A stretch of DNA of 21,519 nt from CAYRLZ01 sp964425275 (GTDB lineage Bacteria > Hydrothermota > Tepidihabitantia > Tepidihabitantales > JBDRVQ01), in NCBI GenBank assembly GCA_964425275.1, contig CAYRLZ010000052.1, positions 1-21,519 on the forward strand, in the 5' to 3' direction. The translations under genes were made by a program, and so were the position numbers. Positions 1 to 7,168 of the stretch are shown here, piece after piece. How positions within the stretch are numbered: position 1 is the first letter of the stretch; each line of letters opens with the position of its first letter. The notes under the pieces are model-generated. The model had not been told where the DNA came from. It saw nothing but the letters and a program-made list of their open reading frames with translations, and did not search any database.

Positions 1-2
1 AT

Positions 3-452
3 ATGACGGAGAATCGGGGGCATTTGAAGAGGAATAAGATTAAGGCATACATACCTCCAAAGATTAGAAAGAGTGAGATTGATAAATTTGTTTTAGAGGG
101 GGAACGGGTGAGGTGTCCAGCGGGAAAGTATTCAATCGGGAGGATAATTCAGGAGAGGGGTTTTCTCCATTACTTTTCCGTAAGAGATTGCCGGGGGTGT
201 AAGTATTATGGGAGGTGTGTCTCGCCTCGGGAGGTGAGGAAGAAGGTGTATATAAGTGAGTCCAAGAGATTGCGAGAAGAGGATTGTAAAAAGAAGATCG
301 GGACGAGGAGGATTATCGAGAGGATGTTTGGGTGGGCAAAGAGGTGGATGGGATTGGGGCGGGCGCGTTATTGCGGGATTGGGAAGATGCTGATTCAGTG
401 TATATTGACATTCATTGCGGTTGATATGAAGATAATGATAAGGTCACCATAG
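3..452 (+). CDS. IS transposase, C-terminal part (IS1182/IS5-like DDE)
   Basis: C-terminal portion of a DDE transposase; the reading frame meets the left window edge, so the true start is outside. The visible 149 residues begin with a family-like stretch (TENRGHLKRNKIKAYIPPK), as seen after the second catalytic aspartate of IS1182/IS5-type transposases. A cysteine-rich segment follows (C38, C63, C66, C72), then the closing block with E106 in an IERMFGWAKRW context, the probable third acidic residue, and a GLGRARYCG motif. The frame ends cleanly at a stop, so this end does not look degraded. Whether the element is intact cannot be judged. Family assignment is from motif memory; the transposase call is fairly firm, the exact IS family less so. 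Confidence 0.75.
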   Translation: MTENRGHLKRNKIKAYIPPKIRKSEIDKFVLEGERVRCPAGKYSIGRIIQERGFLHYFSVRDCRGCKYYGRCVSPREVRKKVYISESKRLREEDCKKKIGTRRIIERMFGWAKRWMGLGRARYCGIGKMLIQCILTFIAVDMKIMIRSP

Positions 453-612
453 GTGAAAGGAGCATAAGGTGAAGGTTTAAAGGGGAGTCAAGAGAGAGCG
501 GCGGGTGGAGAGCACTTTCTTTAGGGAAAGGGTGGGGGGTGAGGCAAAAGGTGATTTTTAGTAAAGGCAAGATTTCCCAAACCCACTTTTTCAGAGTTCT
601 CAAAACATCCCC
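453..612. other. Intergenic stretch between transposase and ribosomal operon
   Basis: Purine-rich stretch between the transposase stop and the rplM promoter. AGGTGAAAGG and AGGTGAAGG occur close together just after the transposase stop. The right end of the insertion sequence should lie here, but its terminal inverted repeat cannot be defined without the left end. No convincing ORF, RNA gene or terminator was seen. Confidence 0.4.
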
Positions 613-641
613 TTGACAAAATAGATTTTTTCTGGTATAAG
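613..641 (+). promoter_or_regulatory. Promoter of the rplM operon, predicted leaderless
   Basis: TTGACA at 613-618, a 17-bp spacer, and TATAAG at 636-641 preceded by TGG, so it also has an extended -10. Transcription should start around 647-649, while the rplM ATG is at 650. No Shine-Dalgarno sequence lies between promoter and ATG. The mRNA is therefore predicted to be leaderless or nearly so. Confidence 0.8.
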
Positions 642-649
642 AATACTCA

Positions 650-1075
650 ATGAAGACTTTTATTGTAACCGACGAAAAAACGATAAAGAGAAACTGGTAT
701 CTAATCGATTTGAAAGATAAGGTCTTGGGAAGGGTAAGTTCCCAGATTGCCCGAATTTTAATGGGCAAGAATAAAGTTATCTATACCCCTCATATTGACT
801 GCGGCGATTATGTGGTGGCGACAAATGCCCGAAGGATAAAAGTAACTGGTGAGAAACTCAAAAAAAAGGTCTACTATCGCCATAGCGGTTACCCCGGCGG
901 GTTAAAACAAACGACTTTGCGCGAACTTTTGTCATCAAAACCAGAGGCGGTTATTCAGTTAGCCGTGAAGCGAATGCTGCCTAAGAATAAATTGGGCAGA
1001 AGGATGCTAAAAAGGCTTAAAGTCTATCCGGATGAAAAACATCACCACCAAGCCCAGAAACCAATATTAATATGA
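650..1075 (+). CDS. rplM: 50S ribosomal protein L13
   Basis: Large-subunit ribosomal protein L13, 141 residues, the usual length. Family landmarks are visible: WYLIDLKDKVLGRVSSQIA near residues 16-34, GDYVVATNA about 52-60, YYRHSGYPGG about 75-84 and AVKRMLPKNKLGRRMLKRLKVY about 105-126. It heads the operon and, as usual, sits directly before rpsI, whose ATG overlaps this stop (ATGA at 1072-1075). The start at 650 is supported by homology of the N-terminus. There is no ribosome binding site and the promoter -10 ends only 8 nt upstream, so translation likely begins on a leaderless transcript. Confidence 0.97.
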   Translation: MKTFIVTDEKTIKRNWYLIDLKDKVLGRVSSQIARILMGKNKVIYTPHIDCGDYVVATNARRIKVTGEKLKKKVYYRHSGYPGGLKQTTLRELLSSKPEAVIQLAVKRMLPKNKLGRRMLKRLKVYPDEKHHHQAQKPILI

Positions 1076-1464
1076 AAGAGACACTTTTCGCCATTGGTTC
1101 AAGAAAATCGGCAGTCGCCAAGGTTTGGCTCATACCCAACGGCAAAGGCGTAATTAAAATAAATGGGCAGGAAGGAAAAACCTATCTAACTCGGACCGAC
1201 CTTTACGAGAAGGTCCTCATCCCCTTCAAGGTCACAGGGACTACTGGTCAATTTGATGTGATAGCCAATACCTTTGGCGGTGGCTTATCGGCTCAGAGTA
1301 ATGCTATCGCCTTAGGCATCGCCCGGGCCCTGGTTAATTACTCTCCCGAATTAAGAAAGACCTTAAAGAGTGCCGAACTCTTAAAAAGAGACCCCCGAGA
1401 AAAAGAGCGATGTAAATATGGCTTAGCAAAAAGGAGGAAGAGATTCCAATGGACAAAACGATAA
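1072..1464 (+). CDS. rpsI: 30S ribosomal protein S9
   Basis: Small-subunit ribosomal protein S9, 130 residues, full length. It shows the GSRKSAVAKVWL N-terminus, a G-G-G-L-SAQSNAIALGIARAL segment near residues 69-88, and the basic C-terminal tail ending in TKR, matching the family's terminal S/T-K-R that reaches the P-site tRNA. Its ATG overlaps the rplM stop by 4 nt, implying translational coupling. Its 3' end overlaps the start of rpsB by 16 nt. Confidence 0.97.
   Translation: MKETLFAIGSRKSAVAKVWLIPNGKGVIKINGQEGKTYLTRTDLYEKVLIPFKVTGTTGQFDVIANTFGGGLSAQSNAIALGIARALVNYSPELRKTLKSAELLKRDPREKERCKYGLAKRRKRFQWTKR
1433..1437 (+). promoter_or_regulatory. Ribosome binding site of rpsB
   Basis: GGAGG within AAGGAGGAAG inside the rpsI coding region, 11 nt before the rpsB ATG. 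It fixes the unusually overlapping rpsB start at 1449 and shows that this organism uses Shine-Dalgarno initiation inside operons. Confidence 0.7.
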
Positions 1465-2177
1465 ATTCCCAAGGGCAATTCCCAACGATTAAGACCCTTC
1501 TGGAGGCCGGTGTCCATTTTGGGCATCGGGCGCGCTTTTGGAACCCAAAGATGCGACCTTTTATTTACGGAAAAAGGGAGGGTATCTATATAATTGATAT
1601 TGAAAAGACCTTAGAAAGACTGCGCGTCGCCTATGACTTTATAAGAAGAGTTGCCGAACAGGGAGAAGATATCCTCTTTGTTGGCACCAAACAACCGGCC
1701 AAGCCAATAATTGAGGAAGAGGCACAGCGGTGCGGTGCTTTGTATGTGAACGAAAGATGGGTCGGCGGTCTTTTGACAAACTTCCCCGTTGTCTCCACCC
1801 GCATCGCCCGCTACTTAGAATTAGAGAAGGTAATTCAGGAAGGGGGGATAGAAAAATTATCACCCAAAGAGGCAGTGCTAATTCAAAAGGAATACCTCCG
1901 ACTCAAAAAGGTCTTTGCTGGCCTGCGCCATATGGAAAGATTGCCCGGGGCGATTTATGTCGTTGATGCCCGAAGAGAAGAGACAGCGATAAGAGAAGCC
2001 CGCCGCGTGAAGATTCCAATCGTTACTTTTATTGATACCAATAGTGACCCAACACTTATTGATTACCCAATCCCCGGAAACGATGATGCCATGCGTTCCA
2101 TTAAACTAATAACCAGTGTCATCGCCGACGCGGTCTTAGAGGGGAGAAAAGTTTTGGAACAGGAAGGTGAGATATAA
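1449..2177 (+). CDS. rpsB: 30S ribosomal protein S2
   Basis: Small-subunit ribosomal protein S2, 242 residues. Recognised from LLEAGVHFGHRARFWNPKM (about 17-35), the IYIIDIEKTLERL segment, FVGTKQPAKPIIEEEA, WVGGLLTNF and the late FIDTNSDPTLIDYPIPGND block. The ATG overlaps the end of rpsI by 16 nt and is preceded by a good SD (GGAGG at 1433-1437). Adjacent tsf follows in the classic rpsB-tsf-pyrH-frr order. Here rplM-rpsI is joined in front of it, making one translation operon. Confidence 0.97.
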   Translation: MDKTINSQGQFPTIKTLLEAGVHFGHRARFWNPKMRPFIYGKREGIYIIDIEKTLERLRVAYDFIRRVAEQGEDILFVGTKQPAKPIIEEEAQRCGALYVNERWVGGLLTNFPVVSTRIARYLELEKVIQEGGIEKLSPKEAVLIQKEYLRLKKVFAGLRHMERLPGAIYVVDARREETAIREARRVKIPIVTFIDTNSDPTLIDYPIPGNDDAMRSIKLITSVIADAVLEGRKVLEQEGEI

Positions 2178-2178
2178 T

Positions 2179-2772
2179 ATGGATATCCCATTAGAAAAAA
2201 TAAAGGAGTTAAGGCAAAGGACCGGGGCCGGTATTTTGGAGTGTAAAACGGCCCTCGCCGAAACGAACTGCGATGTTGAACAGGCAATTGAACTATTACG
2301 GAAAAGGGGAATTGCCCGAGCGGAAAAGAAATTAGAAAGACCAACCGCCGAGGGGGCGATTGACGCCTACATCCATCCCGGAGAACGTTTGGGCGTTCTA
2401 ATTGAGGTGAATTGCGAAACCGATTTTGTTGCCCGGAATCAAGAATTCCGAAAGTTTATCCATGAGTTAGCCATGCAGATTGCCGCCACGGATCCAATGG
2501 CCATCTCGCCCGAAGACCTCGCCCCAGAGATTATTGAACGGGAAAAGCGCATCTACGAAAGCCAACTGGTCGATTTAAAAAAACCGCCGGCGGTGATTGA
2601 AAAGATAATAAATGGAAAACTGGAAAAGTTCTACGAGGAGGTTTGTCTCTTAGAACAGCCCTATATAAAAAATCCGGAGATTAAGGTTAAAGATTATCTC
2701 AAAGAGCAGATTGGAAAATTTGGCGAGAACATAAAGATCCGACGTTTTGCCCGATTTAAGATTGGTGAATAA
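2179..2772 (+). CDS. tsf: Elongation factor Ts (short form)
   Basis: Guanine nucleotide exchange factor for EF-Tu. The N-terminal UBA-like segment carries IKELRQRTGAGILECKTAL (about 7-25), followed by the core motif VNCETDFVARN. At 197 residues it is the short type, as in Thermus, rather than the roughly 280-residue E. coli form. A GTG at 2167 is in frame, but ATG 2179 is preferred: the protein then starts like the family, and AGGAAGG ending at 2167 is well placed as its ribosome binding site. The ATG lies just after the rpsB stop (2 nt into the intergenic gap). Confidence 0.95.
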   Translation: MDIPLEKIKELRQRTGAGILECKTALAETNCDVEQAIELLRKRGIARAEKKLERPTAEGAIDAYIHPGERLGVLIEVNCETDFVARNQEFRKFIHELAMQIAATDPMAISPEDLAPEIIEREKRIYESQLVDLKKPPAVIEKIINGKLEKFYEEVCLLEQPYIKNPEIKVKDYLKEQIGKFGENIKIRRFARFKIGE

Positions 2773-2778
2773 AAGACT

Positions 2779-2837
2779 CGCCGAAGACGCAGAAACTTTT
2801 CTTTGCGGTTTCTCTTTTATTTTCTGCGTAATCGGCG
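2779..2837. repeat. Long imperfect inverted repeat between tsf and pyrH
   Basis: Left arm 2779-2795 (CGCCGAAGACGCAGAAA) and right arm 2821-2837 (TTTCTGCGTAATCGGCG) match at 15 of 17 positions, with a 25-nt loop containing TTGCGGTTTCTC. It begins 7 nt after the tsf stop and ends 4 nt before the preferred pyrH ATG, so an RNA hairpin would cover the pyrH initiation region. It could be a regulatory hairpin limiting pyrH/frr translation, or a small palindromic intergenic repeat of the kind scattered in many genomes. Confidence 0.6.
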
Positions 2838-2841
2838 TGAT

Positions 2842-3507
2842 ATGCGCTATACCAGTTTTATTCTAAAATTGACCGGCGACGCCTTCCGCTCACCGGATGT
2901 TCTAAAAAGAATCTGTCAGGAGATAGCCGAATTGCCCATCAAGAAGGCGGTGGTTGTTGGTGGTGGCAATTTTATTCGGGGAAGGGAGAAGGCACTAAAA
3001 GATAGAATCCTCTATGACCGAATTGGTATCCTCTCCACCATCATCAACGGACTGATATTAGAATCTACCCTAAACCAATACACCAAAACAAGTCACCTCG
3101 CTTCTTTGCCAATTCCGGGAATCGTTGAGGGTTATTCCAAAGAGAAGGCGGAGGCCGAGTTTAAAAAAAAGAAGACCCTAATCCTCTCCGGTGGTACAGG
3201 AAATCCTCTCTTCTCTACGGATACCGCCTGTGCGCTCCGTGCCTTAGAATTGGATATTGACCTAATGATGAAAGGAACCAGGGTAGAAGGGATATACTCC
3301 CAGGATCCAGAGAAATTCCCTGGGGCTAAGTTCTATCAGAAACTCACCTACGAAGAGGCGCTAAAAGAGAATCTCGCGGTTATTGACCAATCGGCTCTCC
3401 TGCTTTTAAGAGAAGCCCGAAAACCGCTGGTTGTCTTTAACATCTTCAAAAAAGGAAATATTAAAAAGGTGTTAACCAAACATAGGATTGGAAGTTGGGT
3501 ATGTTAG
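2842..3507 (+). CDS. pyrH: Uridylate kinase (UMP kinase)
   Basis: Amino-acid-kinase-fold UMP kinase, which phosphorylates UMP to UDP for pyrimidine nucleotide supply. Visible motifs: LKLTGDAF near the N-terminus, VVVGGGNFIRGRE (about 43-55), DRIGILSTIINGL, LSGGTGNPLFSTDTACALRALELD, MKGTRVEGIYSQDP and YEEALKENLAVIDQSA. Length is 221 residues from ATG 2842, somewhat shorter than the 241 of E. coli. An in-frame ATG at 2803 lies inside the upstream inverted repeat and adds a non-homologous leader, so it is rejected. No strong SD is visible because the hairpin arm occupies that region. It overlaps the frr start by 7 nt. Confidence 0.95.
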   Translation: MRYTSFILKLTGDAFRSPDVLKRICQEIAELPIKKAVVVGGGNFIRGREKALKDRILYDRIGILSTIINGLILESTLNQYTKTSHLASLPIPGIVEGYSKEKAEAEFKKKKTLILSGGTGNPLFSTDTACALRALELDIDLMMKGTRVEGIYSQDPEKFPGAKFYQKLTYEEALKENLAVIDQSALLLLREARKPLVVFNIFKKGNIKKVLTKHRIGSWVC

Positions 3508-4058
3508 AACAAATTTATAAAGTAACTCGGGAGAAGATGCAGAAGAGTTTAAACCTCCTGGTGGCGGAATTTTCCCGCATTAGAACCAGCCGAGCCAATC
3601 CCGCCATTTTAGACGGCATTAAGATAAATTATTATAATAGCCTGGTCCCTCTCAAACAGATTGCTTCAATCTCCGCTCCCGAGCCAAAACTTCTGGTCAT
3701 TCAACCTTGGGATAAAAATACTATCGCCGAGATTGAAAAGGCAATCCTTAAGGCCGAATTAGGATTGAACCCTAAGGTTGAGACCAATGTGATACGAATT
3801 CCTATCCCCCCATTAACCGAGGAACGAAGAAAGGAATTGGTGAAATTAGCCGCCCACTTGGCCGAAGAGACCAAGGTGGCGATAAGAAATATCCGAAGAG
3901 AAGCCAATGAGGAGATAAAGAAAAAGGAGAAAAATAAAGAAATCTCCGAAGACGATGCTAAGAGCGGAATGAAGAAAACTCAGGAGATAACCGACGAGTT
4001 CATAAAATCCGTAGATGACCTTTTGAGGAAAAAAGAGAAAGAAATCTTAGAGACCTAA
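3501..4058 (+). CDS. frr: Ribosome recycling factor
   Basis: Releases ribosomes from mRNA after termination together with EF-G. The 185-residue length from ATG 3501 is the family norm. Recognised by LVAEFSRIRTSRANPAILDGIKINYYNS, the LVIQPWDKNTIAEIEKAI block, IPIPPLTEERRKELVKLA and the C-terminal long helix ending ITDEFIKSVDDLL. A TTG at 3495 is in frame but adds only two residues; the ATG gives the canonical MLEQIYKVTREKM start. The ATG overlaps the pyrH stop by 7 nt, so the two are probably translationally coupled. Confidence 0.96.
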   Translation: MLEQIYKVTREKMQKSLNLLVAEFSRIRTSRANPAILDGIKINYYNSLVPLKQIASISAPEPKLLVIQPWDKNTIAEIEKAILKAELGLNPKVETNVIRIPIPPLTEERRKELVKLAAHLAEETKVAIRNIRREANEEIKKKEKNKEISEDDAKSGMKKTQEITDEFIKSVDDLLRKKEKEILET

Positions 4059-4085
4059 CTCTTTGGTCTCTTCCGGAAATTTTGC

Positions 4086-4115
4086 TTGCTTAAGCCACCA
4101 AAGGTAAATTAGGAT
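4086..4115 (+). promoter_or_regulatory. Possible weak internal promoter before uppS
   Basis: TTGCTT at 4086-4091 and TAGGAT at 4110-4115 with an 18-bp spacer; the predicted start falls at about 4122-4123, on the uppS GTG. uppS has no Shine-Dalgarno sequence and a 64-nt gap from frr, so a separate near-leaderless transcript is plausible. The hexamers are weak, so this is tentative. Confidence 0.3.
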
Positions 4116-4122
4116 TTTAGCC

Positions 4123-4812
4123 GTGAAAATTCCCAATCACATCGCAATTATAATGGATGGCAACGGTCGCTGGGCAAAAAGACGCGGACTGCCCAGGTTT
4201 ATGGGGCACCGCGAGGGCATAAACTCGGTAAGAGAAATCGTCCGGACCTGTGGTGAAATTGGGGTCAAATATCTAACAATCTTTGTCTTCTCTGAAGAAA
4301 ACTGGCAGAGACCAAAAGAAGAAATTGAACAGTTAATGCACCTCATTGAAGAGGTAATAAAAAAGGAGAGAGCCGAATTAAAAAAAGAAGGGGTCAGGGT
4401 AAAGGCAATTGGCCGAATTGAGAAACTACCCGAGAAGGTGCGGCAGGAATTATCATCACTCATTGAAGAGACGAAAGCAAATGAAAGACTGGTCTTCTGC
4501 TTAGCGCTCAGTTATGGCGGAAGACAGGAGATAGTTGATGCGATAAAGAAAATCAAGGATAAAGATATTGATGAAGAAAAATTTCGGAGGTTTCTCTATG
4601 ACCCAGAAATCCCTGACCCAGATTTTTTAATTAGGACCGGGGGAGAAAAACGCATCTCAAACTTTCTCATCTATCAGAGCGCCTACACTGAACTATATTT
4701 CACTGACTGCCTGTGGCCCGATTTTCGCAAAAAAGAATTGCTCGCCGCTATTGAAGATTACTCCCGACGGCAAAGGCGATTTGGTAAAGTAGAAGAGATT
4801 GAAGGGGTGTGA
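4123..4812 (+). CDS. uppS: Undecaprenyl diphosphate synthase (cis-prenyltransferase)
   Basis: Condenses isopentenyl diphosphate units onto farnesyl diphosphate to make the C55 lipid carrier of peptidoglycan and surface glycans. Diagnostic motifs: IIMDGNGRWAKRRGLPRFMGHREG (about 9-32, with catalytic D12), TIFVFSEENWQRP, and the C-terminal RTGGEKRISNFLIYQSAY plus ELYFTDCLWPDF blocks. Length is 229 residues. The GTG at 4123 is the only sensible start because the protein begins immediately before the conserved block. There is no visible ribosome binding site. It follows frr and precedes cdsA, the common frr-uppS-cdsA arrangement. Confidence 0.96.
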   Translation: MKIPNHIAIIMDGNGRWAKRRGLPRFMGHREGINSVREIVRTCGEIGVKYLTIFVFSEENWQRPKEEIEQLMHLIEEVIKKERAELKKEGVRVKAIGRIEKLPEKVRQELSSLIEETKANERLVFCLALSYGGRQEIVDAIKKIKDKDIDEEKFRRFLYDPEIPDPDFLIRTGGEKRISNFLIYQSAYTELYFTDCLWPDFRKKELLAAIEDYSRRQRRFGKVEEIEGV

Positions 4813-4830
4813 GCCCAGCCTGCCCGTAAA

Positions 4831-5625
4831 TTGAAGGAACTACTTTCCCGAATCGTTGTCGGTTTTTTGCTCGGGGCAATAATTATCCTGGCCTCAATAT
4901 CCCGTCCAATTTTTCTTCTTCTCTTCCTTTTAATCTGGCTGGGAATCGCTACCGCTGAGTTTCTCCATCTACTCCAAAGGATTGGTCTAAAATTTAACTA
5001 CCCCCTTTTTATCGCCATTAATCTTATATTTATTCTTTTAATCCACTTTAATGCCCCTCTCCACTATCTCTTTTTCCTCATCGTAATAATCTTTCTCTGG
5101 GCAATCTTTCAATCGCCCTTTTCTTCTAAGTATTTTACTTATGGTCTATTTTCTCTCTTCTATTTAGCCTTTTTGCCTACCCACTTTCTTCTATTAAAGA
5201 AATTAGTCACCGAGAACCATCTTTCAAATCATATCCTCCTCTTTCCTCTCTTCTTCACTTGGCTCAACGATACCCTGGCCTACGGAATTGGGAAAGGGAT
5301 TGGGCAAAGAAAACTGGCCGAGGCGATAAGTCCCCAAAAGACCTATGAAGGTTTCTTCGGCGCTCTTACCCTTTCCATCCCCTTTTCCTTTTTTTATCTA
5401 AAGTCATTTCTACCCAAGGTCTTTCCTTTGAACTTTATCCTGCTGAGTGTCTTATTAACCATTCTGGCACAAATTGGTGATTTATTGGAATCGGTATTCA
5501 AGCGCGAGGCAAAAGTTAAAGATAGTTCTAATCTCCTTTTAGGACATGGTGGCTTTCTTGACCGAATTGACAGTCTCCTCTTTACTATCCCGGCCTTCTA
5601 TTATTGGCTAAAAGTATTCTTTTAA
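4831..5625 (+). CDS. cdsA: Phosphatidate cytidylyltransferase
   Basis: Integral membrane enzyme making CDP-diacylglycerol from CTP and phosphatidic acid for phospholipid synthesis. It is 264 residues with about seven or eight hydrophobic segments. The family signature is near the C-terminus (KREAKVKDSSNLLLGHGGF followed by LDRIDSLLF), preceded by WLNDTLAYGIGKGIG and the SPQKTYEGFFGAL motif. The start is a TTG 18 nt after the uppS stop; an in-frame stop closes the frame above it and no other start codon lies between, so TTG is forced. No clear SD. It is the last gene of the operon and converges with rng. Confidence 0.93.
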   Translation: MKELLSRIVVGFLLGAIIILASISRPIFLLLFLLIWLGIATAEFLHLLQRIGLKFNYPLFIAINLIFILLIHFNAPLHYLFFLIVIIFLWAIFQSPFSSKYFTYGLFSLFYLAFLPTHFLLLKKLVTENHLSNHILLFPLFFTWLNDTLAYGIGKGIGQRKLAEAISPQKTYEGFFGALTLSIPFSFFYLKSFLPKVFPLNFILLSVLLTILAQIGDLLESVFKREAKVKDSSNLLLGHGGFLDRIDSLLFTIPAFYYWLKVFF

Positions 5626-5691
5626 TCTTTTTGGTTCAGTGGAAAAGATTGTCAAACCCTAAACTTAGATTTTTCTCTTACCTCTCCTTTT

Positions 5692-7167
5692 TTAATAGTT
5701 TTCTACCATAATCTTAAAATCGGGAGGCGGGAGTTCGGGCAGGGGCTTAATATCCAAGGCAATCTTTAATTGCTTTATCATTCTCTCTAATTTGTCGCTC
5801 CATTTTTCCAGCAAGTAATTGTAAAGAGGTTGGGAGACAACGATTTTTACCCTTTTCCCTTTAATCTCATCGGCTTGGGCGAGAAGTTTTTTCTTAATTT
5901 TTACGGCAATTTCATAACGGGCCGGGATTCTACCCAGCCCGCCGCAGACCGGGCATTCTTCTAAGAGGCTATGAAAAAGTGTTGGTCTAATCTTTTCCCG
6001 GGTCATTTCCAAGATTCCGAAACGGCTAATGCGGGCAAAATCGGATTTTGCTCGGTCGTTCTCCAGGCATAGTTTTAACTCTTCAACCACCCTTTCCATA
6101 TTTTTTGGTTCGCGCATATCAATGAAGTCAATAATGATTAGTCCGGAGAGGTCGCGGAGTCGGATTTGCCGGGCGATTTCCGAAGCCGCCTCCAGATTTG
6201 TCTGAAGGATTAAGGTCTCCGGGTCTTCTTCCCGGGCAAACCGACCGGTATTGACATCACAGGCAACAATCGCCTCGGTCTGGTCAATACTGATAAAGCC
6301 ACCACTTTTTAACCAGATTTTTCGCTCCAGTGCCTTTTTTAACTCCTCCTCAACCTTGAATTTTTCAAATACCCCCTTCTCACCCTGATGGAGTTTCAAA
6401 AGGGAACAAGATGCCGGGGCAATCTTTTCCAAATAGGCCAAGATTAGATTATAGGTTTCCAAAGAGTCGGTTATGATTGCCTCGGTGTTAGCGGTGAGGA
6501 GGTCACGCACCATTCTTAAAACAAAGGGCTCTTCTTCATATAAAAGGGCTGGGGCTTTTGTCTTCTCCATTTTCTTTTGTATCGCCGTATAGGTCTCTTC
6601 TAATAATTCGTATTCTCTTATGATATATGTCTCCGGTGCCCCTTCGGCTGCGGTTCGTAAGATAACCCCCACATCTTCCTTTTTTATTCGTTTAATAATA
6701 TCGCGTAGCCGGGTGCGTTCCTTCTTACTCTTTATCCGCTGCGAGATACCAATGCGGTTTACAGTGGGGAAATAGACTAAGTAGTGACCAGGGATATGGA
6801 CATAGGAAGTTAGGCGAGAACCCTTATCACCCATCGGTTCTTTCACAATCTGGCATAAAATTTCTTGACCGGGTTGCAGAGAAGAGATATTTCTAATCCC
6901 ACCTTGTTCAATGGCGGGTTTTTCTAAGAAGGCCTCATCCGGAATTTCAGCTAAGGGGAGGAAGCCGTTCTTCTTTAATCCGAGATTAACGAAGGCTCCT
7001 CTCAGTCCTTTTACCACATTCTCCACCTTTCCCTTATAGATGCGACCGACTTCACTTTTAACATCCGGTCTTTCCATATAAAACTCAACCAATCGATCGT
7101 CTTCTAAGAGGGCACAACGGAAATCTTCATAATAAGAGGAAAATATTATTTTGGTCCTTGATTGCAT
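5692..7167 (-). CDS. rng: Ribonuclease E/G family endoribonuclease
   Basis: Single-strand-specific endoribonuclease acting in rRNA maturation and mRNA decay. Using ATG 7167 (491 residues): an S1 RNA-binding domain near residues 35-130 (GRIYKGKVENVVKGLRGAFVNLG), the catalytic Mg-binding aspartates D304 in CDVNTG and D347 in IIDFIDMR, and the zinc-link motif CPVC at 405-408. It lacks the long C-terminal scaffold of RNase E, so it is RNase G-like. An ATG at 7176 is in frame, but the GGAGG at 7177-7181 touches it and is correctly spaced (9 nt) for 7167. It begins 1 nt after the stop of the radical SAM gene, so the two are coupled. Confidence 0.95.
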   Translation of the reverse strand: MQSRTKIIFSSYYEDFRCALLEDDRLVEFYMERPDVKSEVGRIYKGKVENVVKGLRGAFVNLGLKKNGFLPLAEIPDEAFLEKPAIEQGGIRNISSLQPGQEILCQIVKEPMGDKGSRLTSYVHIPGHYLVYFPTVNRIGISQRIKSKKERTRLRDIIKRIKKEDVGVILRTAAEGAPETYIIREYELLEETYTAIQKKMEKTKAPALLYEEEPFVLRMVRDLLTANTEAIITDSLETYNLILAYLEKIAPASCSLLKLHQGEKGVFEKFKVEEELKKALERKIWLKSGGFISIDQTEAIVACDVNTGRFAREEDPETLILQTNLEAASEIARQIRLRDLSGLIIIDFIDMREPKNMERVVEELKLCLENDRAKSDFARISRFGILEMTREKIRPTLFHSLLEECPVCGGLGRIPARYEIAVKIKKKLLAQADEIKGKRVKIVVSQPLYNYLLEKWSDKLERMIKQLKIALDIKPLPELPPPDFKIMVENY

Positions 7168-7168
7168 A

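Noticed and set aside
412..768. Minus-strand frame over the rplM promoter
   Set aside because: It is antisense to the transposase end, the promoter and rplM, with no family features; a shadow frame.
2803..2841. N-terminal extension of pyrH from ATG 2803
   Set aside because: Translates an inverted repeat, adds residues absent from UMP kinases; ATG 2842 gives the normal N-terminus.
5626..5691. Terminator between convergent cdsA and rng
   Set aside because: Looked for a stem with T-tract on both strands; only AT-rich sequence without a convincing stem.
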